This document shows, piece by piece, positions 1-10,535 of a stretch of 64,000 bases of DNA. Where the stretch lies: contig JASGIT010000001.1 in NCBI GenBank assembly GCA_047601665.1, positions 3,720,001 through 3,784,000 of the forward strand. The letters are read 5' to 3'. Position 1 is the first letter of the stretch. Each line of letters begins with the position of its first letter. This DNA comes from JASGIT01 sp047601665. Its GTDB lineage: Bacteria; Pseudomonadota; Gammaproteobacteria; Burkholderiales; Burkholderiaceae_C. A program made the position numbers and the translations under genes. The notes beneath the pieces were generated by a model that was not told where the DNA came from, did not search any database, and was given only the letters and a program-made list of their open reading frames with translations.

Positions 1-924
1 CATGGCCTCGCGCACGCCCGAGAAGTCGGCTTTCTCGATCAGGTCGGCGATCAGCTTGGTGTTGAGCATGACCTCGGCGGCGGGCAGCCGCTCGCCCGCG
101 GGCGTGCGCACCAGGCGCTGCGAGACCACGGCTTTGAGCGCCGCCGCCAGGTCGCCCAGCAGGGTGGGGCGCACCTCGACGGGGTAGAACGACAGGATGC
201 GGTTGAGCGCCTGGTAGCTGTTGTTGCTGTGCAGCGTGGCCAGGCACAGGTGGCCCGACTGGGCGTAGGCGATGGCGGCGGACATGGTCTCGCGGTCGCG
301 GATTTCGCCGATCAGGATCACGTCCGGCGCTTGGCGCAGCGCGTTTTTCAGCGCCACTTGCAGCGACTGCGTGTCGCTGCCGATCTCGCGCTGGTTGACG
401 ATGGATTTCTTGTTCTTGAACTGGTACTCGATCGGGTCCTCGATGGTGAGGATGTGGCCCGTGAGCTTGGCGTTGCGGCTGTCGATCATCGACGCCAGCG
501 TGGTGCTCTTGCCCGAGCCCGTGGCCCCCACCACCAGGATGAGGCCGCGCTTTTCGAGGATGAGGTCGCCCAGCACCGGCGGCAGGTTGAGCGACGACAG
601 CTCGGGGATGTGCTGCGCGATGAAGCGCACCACCACCGCCAGGCTGCCGCGCTGGCGCATGGCGCTGACGCGGAAGCGCCCCACGCCCGTGAGGGGCAGT
701 CCCATGTTGAGCTCGCCGGTTTCCTCGAGCTCCTCGATGCGCTCGGGCGGCACCACCTCGGCCAGCAGGTTCCGGGGCGCGTCGGGCGGCAGGATCTGGC
801 TGTTGATGGGCACGCACTCGCCGTGGATCTTGAGCAGCGCGGGCGCGTTGGCCGAGAGGTACAGGTCGGAGGCGCGCTTCTCGGCCATCAGGCGCAGGAT
901 GCGCTCCATCGTGCTCATGCTCAT
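1..924 (-). CDS. pilU: PilT/PilU-family type IV pilus ATPase, 3' end beyond window
   Basis: Cytoplasmic hexameric ATPase that powers pilus retraction (twitching motility). The 308 visible codons carry Walker A (GATGSGKST), an acidic Asp-box region (LTIEDPIEYQF), Walker B (LIGEIRD) and the His box (LATLHSNN), in the order known for PilT-type ATPases. The N-terminus (MSMSTMERILRLMAEKRASD) looks more like PilU than PilT. The start at 924 follows a GAGAGGA ribosome site; two further in-frame ATGs lie within six codons. The C-terminus runs off the left edge. PilU rather than PilT is an inference, since the usual neighbour pilT is not in view. Confidence 0.9.
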   Translation of the reverse strand, partial: MSMSTMERILRLMAEKRASDLYLSANAPALLKIHGECVPINSQILPPDAPRNLLAEVVPPERIEELEETGELNMGLPLTGVGRFRVSAMRQRGSLAVVVRFIAQHIPELSSLNLPPVLGDLILEKRGLILVVGATGSGKSTTLASMIDSRNAKLTGHILTIEDPIEYQFKNKKSIVNQREIGSDTQSLQVALKNALRQAPDVILIGEIRDRETMSAAIAYAQSGHLCLATLHSNNSYQALNRILSFYPVEVRPTLLGDLAAALKAVVSQRLVRTPAGERLPAAEVMLNTKLIADLIEKADFSGVREAM

Positions 925-948
925 GGCTGGTCCTCTCGACCCCGGGGG

Positions 949-1782
949 TCAGTCGCGCAGGAGATCGTTCAGGCTGGTCTTGGAGCGGGTCTGCGCGTCC
1001 ACCGTCTTGACGATGATGGCGGCGTAGGTGCTGTAGTCCTGGCCGCCCTTGGTCTTCTTGGGCAGGTTGCCGCTGATGACCACGCTGCCCGCGGGCACGC
1101 GGCCGTAGAGGATTTCGCCCGTGTCGCGGTTGAAGATGGGCGTGCTCTGGCCGATGTACACGCCCATGCCCAGCACCGAGTTTTCCTCGATGACCACGCC
1201 TTCCACCACCTCGGAGCGCGCGCCGATGAAGCAGTTGTCCTCGATGATGGTGGGGCCGGCCTGCAGCGGCTCCAGCACGCCGCCAATGCCCACACCGCCC
1301 GACAGGTGCACGTTGGCGCCGATCTGCGCGCACGAGCCCACGGTGGCCCAGGTGTCCACCATGGTGCTTTCGCCCACGTAGGCGCCGATGTTCACGTAGC
1401 TGGGCATCAGGATGGCGCCCTTGGCGATGAAGCTGCCGCGCCGCGCCACGGCGGGGGGCACCACGCGCACGCCGGTGGCGGCCATTTGCTCCGCCGTGAA
1501 GCCGGAGAACTTGGTGGGCACCTTGTCGTAGAAGCCCAGGCCGCCGGCCTGCACGACCTCGTTGTCCTTCAGGCGGAAGGACAGCAGCACGGCCTTCTTG
1601 ATCCACTGGTGCACCGTCCACTGGCCCACGCCTTCGCGCGTGGCCACGCGCAGGTGGCCGCTGTTCAGCGCGGCGATCACGTGCTCCACGGCGTCGGCCA
1701 CTTCCTGAGGCGCGGCCTTGGGGGAGATGTTGGCGCGGTCTTCCCAGGCGGCGTCGATGATGTTCTGCAGTTGTTGGGTCAT
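949..1782 (-). CDS. dapD: 2,3,4,5-tetrahydropyridine-2,6-dicarboxylate N-succinyltransferase
   Basis: Cytosolic enzyme of the succinylase branch of diaminopimelate/lysine synthesis; it transfers succinyl from succinyl-CoA to tetrahydrodipicolinate. The 277 residues match the usual DapD length. The N-terminal helical domain is followed, from about residue 105, by hexapeptide repeats of a left-handed beta-helix (for example GAILMPSYVNIGAYVG, GSCAQIGANVHLSGGVGIGG), which build the trimeric acyltransferase fold. It lies 4 bp downstream of dapC on the same strand, so the two consecutive-pathway enzymes are probably co-transcribed. Confidence 0.96.
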   Translation of the reverse strand: MTQQLQNIIDAAWEDRANISPKAAPQEVADAVEHVIAALNSGHLRVATREGVGQWTVHQWIKKAVLLSFRLKDNEVVQAGGLGFYDKVPTKFSGFTAEQMAATGVRVVPPAVARRGSFIAKGAILMPSYVNIGAYVGESTMVDTWATVGSCAQIGANVHLSGGVGIGGVLEPLQAGPTIIEDNCFIGARSEVVEGVVIEENSVLGMGVYIGQSTPIFNRDTGEILYGRVPAGSVVISGNLPKKTKGGQDYSTYAAIIVKTVDAQTRSKTSLNDLLRD

Positions 1783-1786
1783 GTCG

Positions 1787-2992
1787 TCAGTTCTTGCTGG
1801 ATTGGATGAATTGCACGATGCGTGCGGCGGCTTCGGCGCATTCCGCCGTCTCGGCCACCAGGGCCATGCGGATGCGCTGGGCGCCGGGGTTGAAGCCCTG
1901 GGCTTCGCGGGCGAGGTAGCTGCCCGGCAGCACCGTCACATTGTATTGAGCCAGCAGGGCGCGGGCGAAGCCGGCGTCGTCCAGCCCCAGGTGGCCGGGC
2001 ACCTGGGCCCAGAGGTAGAAGCCCGCGTCGGGCAGGGCCACGTCCATCACGGCGGCGAGCAGGGGCGTGACCTCGGCGAACTTCTGGCGGTACAGCGCGC
2101 GGTTCTCCACCACGTGCTGCTCGTCGCCCCAGGCGGCGATGCTCGCGGCCTGCACGGCGGAGCCCATGGCGCTGCCGTGGTAGGTGCGGTAGAGCAAGAA
2201 CTGCTTGACGATAGCCGCGTCGCCCGCCACGAAGCCGCTGCGCAGGCCCGGCACGTTGCTGCGCTTGGACAGACTGGTGAACATGACGAGGTTGCGGAAG
2301 TCGCTGCGGCCCAGCTTCGCGGCGGCTTCGAGGCCGCCGAGCGGCGGCTCGTCGCGGAAGTAGATTTCGCTGTAGCACTCGTCGGATGCGATCACGAAGC
2401 CGTAGCGGTCGCTCAGCGCGAACAGCTTGCGCCATTCCTCCAGCGGCATGACCGCGCCCGTGGGGTTGCCGGGCGAGCAGACGAACACCAGCTGCGTCTT
2501 TTGCCACACGGCCTCGGGCACGCTGTCCCAGTCCACCGCGAAGTTGCGCGCCGGGTCGCTGGGCGCGTAGTAGGGCGTGGCGCCCGCGAGCAGGGCCGCG
2601 CCTTCATAGATTTGGTAGAACGGGTTGGGGCAGACCACGGTGGCGCCGGGCTGCGTGGCGTCCACCACCACCTGGGCGAAGGCGAACAGCGCCTCGCGCG
2701 AGCCATTCACGGGCAGCACCTGCGTAGCGGCGTCCAGCGCCACGCCATAGCGGCGCCGCATCCAGTCCGCGCAGGCCTGGCGCAGCGCGGGGTCGCCCGC
2801 GGTGGCGGGGTAGCTGGCCAGGCCGCCCAGGTGGCTGCACAGCGCGTCCTTGATGAACTGCGGCGTGGCGTGGCGGGGTTCACCGATCCCCAGGCTGATG
2901 GGGCGGTGCGCGGCCGAGGGCGTGACCCCCGCGAAGAGTTGCCGCAACCGCTCGAACGGGTAGGGCTGTAGTTTGGAAAGCAGGGGGTTCAT
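1787..2992 (-). CDS. dapC: Succinyldiaminopimelate transaminase
   Basis: Fold-type I PLP aminotransferase of lysine/diaminopimelate synthesis, converting N-succinyl-2-amino-6-ketopimelate to N-succinyl-diaminopimelate with glutamate. About 401 residues. Visible marks are the PNPFYQIYEG cofactor region, the NPTGAVM segment, ASDECYSEIYF and the PLP-lysine site in FTSLSKRSNVPGLR. ATG at 2992 is preferred over an in-frame TTG three codons upstream. The gene directly precedes dapD, which supports DapC over a generic aminotransferase. Confidence 0.93.
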   Translation of the reverse strand: MNPLLSKLQPYPFERLRQLFAGVTPSAAHRPISLGIGEPRHATPQFIKDALCSHLGGLASYPATAGDPALRQACADWMRRRYGVALDAATQVLPVNGSREALFAFAQVVVDATQPGATVVCPNPFYQIYEGAALLAGATPYYAPSDPARNFAVDWDSVPEAVWQKTQLVFVCSPGNPTGAVMPLEEWRKLFALSDRYGFVIASDECYSEIYFRDEPPLGGLEAAAKLGRSDFRNLVMFTSLSKRSNVPGLRSGFVAGDAAIVKQFLLYRTYHGSAMGSAVQAASIAAWGDEQHVVENRALYRQKFAEVTPLLAAVMDVALPDAGFYLWAQVPGHLGLDDAGFARALLAQYNVTVLPGSYLAREAQGFNPGAQRIRMALVAETAECAEAAARIVQFIQSSKN

Positions 2993-3034
2993 GGCCCGCA
3001 ATTATGTGGGAAGGGGCCTGTTTTCCCGGGCGCG

Positions 3035-4771
3035 CTACCGGAACGCCAGCACCCCCAGCAGCGCGATGACCGCCAGCGCCAGCAGCGCGGCCACGGCCTG
3101 CCAGAACGCCACCGGATCGCGCTCGGCCAGGGGCGGCGCGCGGCGGCGCTGGAAGTCGGGGCCGGGCGACTGCAGGTCGTGCGCGAATTCCGCCACGGCC
3201 TGCTGCCGCCGCGCGGGCTGCGGGTGCAGGGCCTTGCGCAGCACGGCGTCGAGCCAGCCGGGCAGGTCGGGCCGGTGGTGGGTCAGCGGCACGTAGCGCA
3301 GGCGGCGCGGGTCGTCGCCAGGGCGCAGGCGCGCGGGCTGCAGGCCGTAGGGCAGGGCGCCGGCGAGCATCTCGTAGGCGATGGCGGCCAGCGCGAACAG
3401 GTCGGAGCGCGCATCGCCGCCTTGGCCGGTGAAGTATTCGGGCGCGGTGTACTGCAGCGTGCCTTCGATGGCGGTGGGCGGCCCGTCGCTCGCGGCGTGC
3501 AGGCCCGGCACGTGGGCGGAGGCCAGGTCGATGATGCGCGCCGTGCCCTGCGCGTCGATCACCACGTTGGCCGGGCGCAGGTCCTGGTGCAGCACCTCGC
3601 GCCGGTGCAGGGCCTGCAGGCCGCGCGCGACCTGCAGGACGATGGCGCGCACCTCGTGCAGCGCGGGGCGCGGGTGGTCCGCCATCCACTGCGCCAGGGT
3701 CTGGCCGGGCACGTATTCCAGCGCCGCGAACAGGTGGCCGCGCGGGCGCTGCGGGGCGCGGGCGCGCACCACGTGGGGGCTGTCGATGCGGCTGGCGACC
3801 CATTCGTCGAGCAGGAAGCGGTCGAGGAAGGCGGTGTCGTCGTGCGCGCCCGTGGCGGGGGTCTTGAGCGCCACGGCTTCGCCGCTGGCGTCGTCGAGGG
3901 CCAGGTGCACGTGGCTGCGCGCGCCCACGTGCAGCGCGCGCACGATGGTGTAGCCCTCGAAGGCCATGCGCGGCGCGAGCGGCGGCGGCAGGCGCAGGCC
4001 GCCGCGCGGCAGGCGGGCGGGCAGGCCCGTGTCGCGGGGCAGCGCGTCTATGCGCAGCAGTTGCACGGTGGCGTCGTCGTCGCTGCCGTGGGTGCGGGCG
4101 TGCTCGCACAGGGCGCGGGCGGCGGCGTCCAGGTCGTCGCCATGCGCGCCCAGCGCGGCGTGCACGGTGGCGGCGTCGAGGTGGCCGTGCGCGCCGTCGG
4201 TGGCGAGCAGGTAGAGGTCGCCCACCTCGGCGGGCCAGCAGCGCGCGTCGATCTCCACGTGCGCGTGCAGGCCCAGCGCGCGCGCCAGATACGACTGGCC
4301 CGCGCCCACGTGCAGGCGGTGGTCCTCGGTCAGCGGCTCCAGCGCCTGCGGGTGCACGCGGCAGATGCGCGCGTCGCCCACGTGCAGCAGGTGCAGGTCG
4401 CGCCCGTGCAGGATGAGGGCGCTGAAGGCGCAGACGTAGCCGCTGTCCTTGTCGAAGCGCGCCGGGCCGCGCTGGTTCTGCGCGTGCAGCCAGGCGTTGG
4501 TGGCGGCCAGCACCTGGTGCGCGGCGCGGCGCACGGGCCAGGCGTTGGGCGTGGCGTAGTAGTCCTCCAGGAAGCCGCGCACCGCCGCGCTGCTGGCCAC
4601 CTGGCTCACGCGGCTGGAGCCGATGCCGTCGGCCACCGCCAGCGCGATGCCGCGCGCCGCGCGCGCGTGGCCGGTGGGCAGCATGGCGCCGTGGAAGTCC
4701 TGGTTCACGCCGCCCGGCTTGGCCAGCGAGTGCTGGCCCAGCGTGACCTGGGGGCACATGCCGGGACTCAT
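3035..4771 (-). CDS. PPM-type phosphatase fused to Ser/Thr protein kinase, C-terminal membrane anchor
   Basis: A 578-residue two-domain signalling protein. Residues about 1-245 form a PP2C-like phosphatase (GGVNQDFHG, AVADGIGSS, HVGDARICRVH). Residues about 265-540 form a protein kinase with the ATP lysine in VALKT, a catalytic loop HQDLRPANVVID (HQD instead of HRD), IDLAS in place of DFG with the metal-binding Asp kept, and an APEYF motif. A hydrophobic helix (AVAALLALAVIALLGVLAFR) ends the protein, so it is probably tail-anchored in the inner membrane. It lies downstream of the formate/nitrite channel; such fusions sit beside nitrate/nitrite transport genes in related bacteria. Its substrates are unknown. 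Confidence 0.9.
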   Translation of the reverse strand: MSPGMCPQVTLGQHSLAKPGGVNQDFHGAMLPTGHARAARGIALAVADGIGSSRVSQVASSAAVRGFLEDYYATPNAWPVRRAAHQVLAATNAWLHAQNQRGPARFDKDSGYVCAFSALILHGRDLHLLHVGDARICRVHPQALEPLTEDHRLHVGAGQSYLARALGLHAHVEIDARCWPAEVGDLYLLATDGAHGHLDAATVHAALGAHGDDLDAAARALCEHARTHGSDDDATVQLLRIDALPRDTGLPARLPRGGLRLPPPLAPRMAFEGYTIVRALHVGARSHVHLALDDASGEAVALKTPATGAHDDTAFLDRFLLDEWVASRIDSPHVVRARAPQRPRGHLFAALEYVPGQTLAQWMADHPRPALHEVRAIVLQVARGLQALHRREVLHQDLRPANVVIDAQGTARIIDLASAHVPGLHAASDGPPTAIEGTLQYTAPEYFTGQGGDARSDLFALAAIAYEMLAGALPYGLQPARLRPGDDPRRLRYVPLTHHRPDLPGWLDAVLRKALHPQPARRQQAVAEFAHDLQSPGPDFQRRRAPPLAERDPVAFWQAVAALLALAVIALLGVLAFR

Positions 4772-4808
4772 GGCACGGCCTGCAACGCATGAAACCGGCG
4801 CGCCCCAC

Positions 4809-4918
4809 GCCAGCAGACGCCGCGCAAGGGCCGCCCCGCCGCGCTGGCGGCGTCCCCCCTCCCGTAGCGCGCAGCGCGTAGAGAGAGGGGGGAAGCGGCG
4901 CAGCCGCTCAGGGGGGAG
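4809..4918. repeat. Long interspersed intergenic repeat, copy 1
   Basis: About 110 bp in the gap between the channel gene stop and the phosphatase-kinase. It begins GCCAGCAGACGCCGCGC, continues into a hairpin-forming GC-rich block and ends in a G-run next to the channel stop codon. A second copy at 43468-43567 is nearly identical over its first 50 bp and ends in the same way. It codes for nothing obvious and may act as a 3' stem-loop. Confidence 0.8.
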
Positions 4919-4919
4919 T

Positions 4920-5732
4920 TCATCCGATCACGCGCTTGGGTGCGGTCTTGTAGTGCGTGGTGTAGAGCGTGGCGCCCACGAAGGTCAGCCCGCCCACGAG
5001 GTTGCCGAGCACGGTGGGGATTTCGTTCCAGACCAGGTAGTCCATGAGGGTGAAGTTGCCGCCCAGCAGCAGGCCCGAGGGGAAGAGGAACATGTTGACG
5101 ATCGAGTGCTCGAAGCCCATGTAGAAGAAGATGGTCACGGGCATCCACATGCCGATGGCCTTGCCCGAGACGGTGGTGGACATCATGGCCGCCACGACGC
5201 CGGTGGACACCATCCAGTTGCACATCACGCCGCGGATGAACAGGGTGAGCATCCCGGCCGCGCCGTGCGCGGCGTAGCCCACGGTGCGGCCTTCGCCGAT
5301 GTGGCCGATCTTCTGGCCGATGGCGTTGGGCGCCTCCGAGAAGCCGAAGGTGAAGATGATGGCCATGAACACCGCCACCATCAGCGCGCCCGCGAAGTTG
5401 CCGCAGAACACCAGCCCCCAGTTGCGCAGCACCGCGCCCCAGGTGGCGCCGGGGCGCCTGTCGAACACGGCCAGCGGGGCCAGCGTGAACACGCCCGTGA
5501 GCAGGTCGAAGCCCAGCAGGTACAGCGTGATGAAGCCGAGCGGGAACAGCATCGCGCCCACCAGCGCGTTGCCGGTGTTGACCGTGATGCTGACCGCGAA
5601 GGCCGCGCCCAGCGCCAGGATGGCGCCGGCCATGAACGAGCGGATCAGCGTGTCGCGGGTGGACATGAGCAGCTTGGATTCGCCGGCATCGACCATCCTG
5701 GTGACGAATTCGGCGGGAGCGAGGTAGGCCAT
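4920..5732 (-). CDS. Formate/nitrite transporter family channel (FocA/NirC type)
   Basis: Pentameric inner-membrane channel for small monovalent anions; nitrite is the likely substrate, judged from nearby nirBD. The 270 residues contain about six hydrophobic segments and family motifs such as GNFAGAL, IRGVMCNWMVSTGVV and FEHSIVNMFLFP, which includes the conserved central His. The ATG at 5732 follows an AGGAGAG ribosome site. The 5' leader has a strong intrinsic terminator and a hairpin shared with the nirB leader, so the gene is probably controlled by antitermination. Named FocA/NirC family because the exact substrate cannot be read from sequence. Confidence 0.93.
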   Translation of the reverse strand: MAYLAPAEFVTRMVDAGESKLLMSTRDTLIRSFMAGAILALGAAFAVSITVNTGNALVGAMLFPLGFITLYLLGFDLLTGVFTLAPLAVFDRRPGATWGAVLRNWGLVFCGNFAGALMVAVFMAIIFTFGFSEAPNAIGQKIGHIGEGRTVGYAAHGAAGMLTLFIRGVMCNWMVSTGVVAAMMSTTVSGKAIGMWMPVTIFFYMGFEHSIVNMFLFPSGLLLGGNFTLMDYLVWNEIPTVLGNLVGGLTFVGATLYTTHYKTAPKRVIG

Positions 5733-5761
5733 GGAAACTCTCCTGTGGAACGTGAGAAAAC

Positions 5762-5815
5762 AAAAAGGCGCCCCTTCGGCACCACCGCTGCGACGCAGAG
5801 TGCCGAAGGGACGCC
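5762..5815 (-). terminator. Leader terminator upstream of the formate/nitrite channel
   Basis: On the minus strand a 16-base arm (5815-5800) pairs almost perfectly with 5782-5767 and is followed by a T-run (5766-5762). This is a textbook intrinsic terminator, yet it lies about 30 bp upstream of the channel start codon, inside its leader. A terminator there implies attenuation that must be overridden, and the NIT-ANTAR antiterminator encoded next door is the natural candidate. Confidence 0.8.
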
Positions 5816-5835
5816 TTCATCCCTGAAAAAAACGG

Positions 5836-5849
5836 GGCCGTCTTCAGCC
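5836..5849 (-). promoter_or_regulatory. Leader hairpin with loop shared with the nirB leader
   Basis: Minus-strand sequence GGCTGAAGACGGCC forms a short GGC/GCC stem around the loop TGAAGACG. The nirB leader has the same loop on a different stem (CCGC/GCGG, at 10233-10218). The conserved loop with a compensating stem suggests a functional RNA element lying 5' of the leader terminator. Confidence 0.5.
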
Positions 5850-5902
5850 GCGTTGCCAGAAACGTATGCAGGTTCCGTGCCAAGGTGTTGCTATCGAAAT
5901 GG

Positions 5903-5950
5903 GAGCTTACTGCGCTTGATAGGTAAGCGCTAGAGGCCTGAAAGGCTCAT
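5903..5950. repeat. Comamonad-type short intergenic repeat, copy a
   Basis: A diverged copy of the TAGC(T)GCTAGCGCTTG-type element (here GAGCTTACTGCGCTTG, then AAGCGCTAGAGGCC). It overlaps the last codon and stop of the NIT-ANTAR gene at 5947-5950. Other copies are at 7554, 10410, 19386, 37084, 44504 and 45224. Confidence 0.6.
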
Positions 5951-7209
5951 ATTTCCCGGACCTGCGCAAACGCCAGGTCGGGCAGCGCCAGCGCGGCCTC
6001 GGCCACTTCCAGCAGGCGGCGGTTCTGGTTCATCGAGGCTTTCTGCAGCGCGCGGAAGGCCGCTTCCTCGGTGAGGCCCAGGCGCGCCATCAGCAGGCCC
6101 TTGGCGCGCTCGATCACCCGGCGCTCGGCCAGGGCGCGGCGCGCGGCCTGCAGTTCCGTTTCGGTGCGCGCGAGGCGCTCGGCCTGCGCCTGCAGCAGGC
6201 CGTGCAGCGCGGCGGTTTCGCCGCCGGGCACGCGCTGCGCGGCGGGCGGCGTCTCGCGCAAATGGCGCAGCAGGCCTTCGGAGTCCTGCAAGGCCTGTCG
6301 CGCCTGGGCGGCGTGGCGCGCGCATTCGGCGCGCAGGTGCCGCACCAGCGCGGCCTCGCACGCGGCGAGCGTGCCGATGCGCTCGCTGGTCGCGCCGAAC
6401 CAGGCCTCGCTGGCGGCGGTGTCCAGCGCCGTGCCGGGGCGCGCGGTGCACAGCACGCGGCGCAGCCGCTCCAGCTGCGCCATGCCGGGGGCGAGCTGCA
6501 GGCCGTCCCACTCGGCGCGCAGCGCGGCGTCGGTGAAGTCGGCGAACACGCGCAGGCCGTGCTCCTGCGCGTCGATGAGGTGCGCGATGCGCTCCTGCGG
6601 CGCGGCCTCGCACCGGCCCGAGGCGAACATTTGCGCGCCCGCCGCGCGTTCCTGCCCCGCGGCCTCCTTGGCCTGCACCAGGTGCAGCAGCGCCACCAGC
6701 GGGCGCGAGACGCTGGGCACGCCGGGCAGCAGGCTGGCGTCGGCCAGGTGCGAGAGCAGCTGCACCATGCCCGCGATGCACTGGCCGTAGGCGGCGATGG
6801 CGTCCTGCGCACTGGTCTGGTGCGCTTCGATGGCGGCGCGCTGCGCGGGCAGCGCCTCCAGGCCCAGCAGCACCCAGGCCATGTGGCAGAGCAGGGGGGC
6901 GTCCACGCCGGCGTCCGAAGCCGGGGCGGTGCCGTGGCCGGAGGGCGGGTCGCCCTGCGCGGCGAGCAGCGCGGCCAGGCGTGCCAGCGCGGGCGCGCCC
7001 GTTGCGATGGCGGCCAGGCGCTCCGGCGCGAAGCGTTCGCCGCCCGAGGCCAGGTACACGCTGCTGGCGCCGCGCTCGTGCTGCAGCGCGTGGATGCATT
7101 CGCGCAGCGCATCGACCAGCGCGATGCGCGCGGCCAGGTGGTGCGCGGCCTCCATCTCCAGGCGCTTGGCGCGCAGCGCCAGGCCGGCGGCGGGGGAGGG
7201 GGCGCTCAT
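5947..7209 (-). CDS. nasR: NIT-domain and ANTAR-domain transcription antiterminator (NasR-like)
   Basis: About 420 residues. The long helical N-terminal part matches the nitrate/nitrite-sensing NIT domain (HERGASSVYLASGG near the start). The last ~60 residues form an ANTAR RNA-binding domain (ALAERRVIERAKGLLMARLG, then EEAAFRALQKASMNQNRRLL). In the Klebsiella family founder, nitrate or nitrite binding lets ANTAR bind leader RNA and block termination. ATG 7209 overlaps the nirD stop (ATGA), so it is translationally coupled to nirBD. The leaders of the channel gene and nirB carry candidate targets. Confidence 0.92.
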   Translation of the reverse strand: MSAPSPAAGLALRAKRLEMEAAHHLAARIALVDALRECIHALQHERGASSVYLASGGERFAPERLAAIATGAPALARLAALLAAQGDPPSGHGTAPASDAGVDAPLLCHMAWVLLGLEALPAQRAAIEAHQTSAQDAIAAYGQCIAGMVQLLSHLADASLLPGVPSVSRPLVALLHLVQAKEAAGQERAAGAQMFASGRCEAAPQERIAHLIDAQEHGLRVFADFTDAALRAEWDGLQLAPGMAQLERLRRVLCTARPGTALDTAASEAWFGATSERIGTLAACEAALVRHLRAECARHAAQARQALQDSEGLLRHLRETPPAAQRVPGGETAALHGLLQAQAERLARTETELQAARRALAERRVIERAKGLLMARLGLTEEAAFRALQKASMNQNRRLLEVAEAALALPDLAFAQVREI

Positions 7210-7529
7210 CCGCAGGCGACGAGCACCCGCTCGCCCTCCAGGCGCACCGCGTGGGTGCGCACCGGCTGCGCGGGCGCTTCCAGGCATTCGCCGGTGGCCA
7301 GGTCGAAGTGCTGCTTGTACAGCGGCGAGGCGACGACGGTGCGCCCGCCCAGGCTGCCCACCAGCCCGCGCGCGAGCACGCTGGCGCCGGAGCGCGGGTC
7401 CACGTTGTCGATGGCGAAGAGCTGCCGCGCGCCGACCCGGAACACGGCCACGTGCCGGCCCGCCACGCGGGCGCAGACGCCCGTGTCGGGCAGGATGTCG
7501 TGCAGGTCGCAGACGGGGGTCCAGTCCAT
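7206..7529 (-). CDS. nirD: Nitrite reductase (NADH) small subunit
   Basis: Rieske-fold small subunit of the cytosolic assimilatory nitrite reductase, about 107 residues. The sequence (VCDLHDILPDTGVCARVAG ... FAIDNVDP ... SPLYKQHFDLATGECL) fits NirD, which keeps the Rieske fold but lacks the cluster ligands. ATG 7529 (MDWTPV) has an AGGAG site 7 bp upstream and is preferred to an ATG nine codons earlier. It lies 44 bp after nirB, and its stop overlaps the antiterminator start. Confidence 0.94.
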   Translation of the reverse strand: MDWTPVCDLHDILPDTGVCARVAGRHVAVFRVGARQLFAIDNVDPRSGASVLARGLVGSLGGRTVVASPLYKQHFDLATGECLEAPAQPVRTHAVRLEGERVLVACG

Positions 7530-7573
7530 GGGGATACTCCTGTGCTCTTGTTTCAATAGCTGCCAGCGCTTGC

Positions 7574-10126
<2,553 letters not shown>

Positions 10127-10217
10127 TGCAATCACCTGCTGTTGTGCGCGCGCCATCGTGGGGCGCCTGTTGGGAAACGCGGCGTGCCGGGTGCATAACC
10201 CTGGCCAGCCGGAGGTT

Positions 10218-10265
10218 CCGCCGTCTTCAGCGGATGCAGCCGTCCGCAGGCAACGCTACCTGCGG
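10218..10265 (-). promoter_or_regulatory. Tandem hairpins in the nirB leader, candidate ANTAR target
   Basis: On the minus strand the first hairpin (10265-10244) has stem CCGCAGG/CCTGCGG around TAGCGTTG. A closing U-G pair leaves hexaloop AGCGUU, with A at position 1 and G at position 4, the pattern known for ANTAR-bound RNA. Ten bases on is a second hairpin (10233-10218), CCGC/GCGG around TGAAGACG. Two hairpins close together about 90 bp upstream of the nirB ATG fit a NasR-type site. The rest of the 10127-10535 gap holds a repeat copy and no recognised gene. Confidence 0.55.
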
Positions 10266-10409
10266 GACGCCAAAGACCAAGCAATCCGCGTGCCTGGGCG
10301 CTTGCACCAGGGTGGGGAAGCGGGCGCCCGGCTGCGGGAATACCCTGCGCAAGCCGCACGGTCTTTGCCGGGAGCGCGCGGCGGTTTCAAGCCAAAAAGG
10401 CCCGCAGCG

Positions 10410-10446
10410 CTTGCGGTACAAGCGCAAGCAGCTCACTTTTTGATAG
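10410..10446. repeat. Comamonad-type short intergenic repeat, copy c
   Basis: GCAGCGCTTGCGG then AAGCGCAAGCAGCT, an inverted pair of the repeat arms, in the gap between nirB and the amino acid binding protein gene. Confidence 0.55.
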
Positions 10447-10535
10447 TTGGCACGCAATTCGCTCCTGCCTCCGGGCCGCCGGGCGCATACCGCGCCGGGC
10501 CTTGCCTTGTATCCGCCGAAGGAGCTTTCCCCGCC

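Noticed and set aside
2880..4808. A 642-codon frame overlapping the phosphatase-kinase gene
   Set aside because: Arg/Ala/Pro-only composition; the other frame on the same strand has clear phosphatase and kinase motifs.
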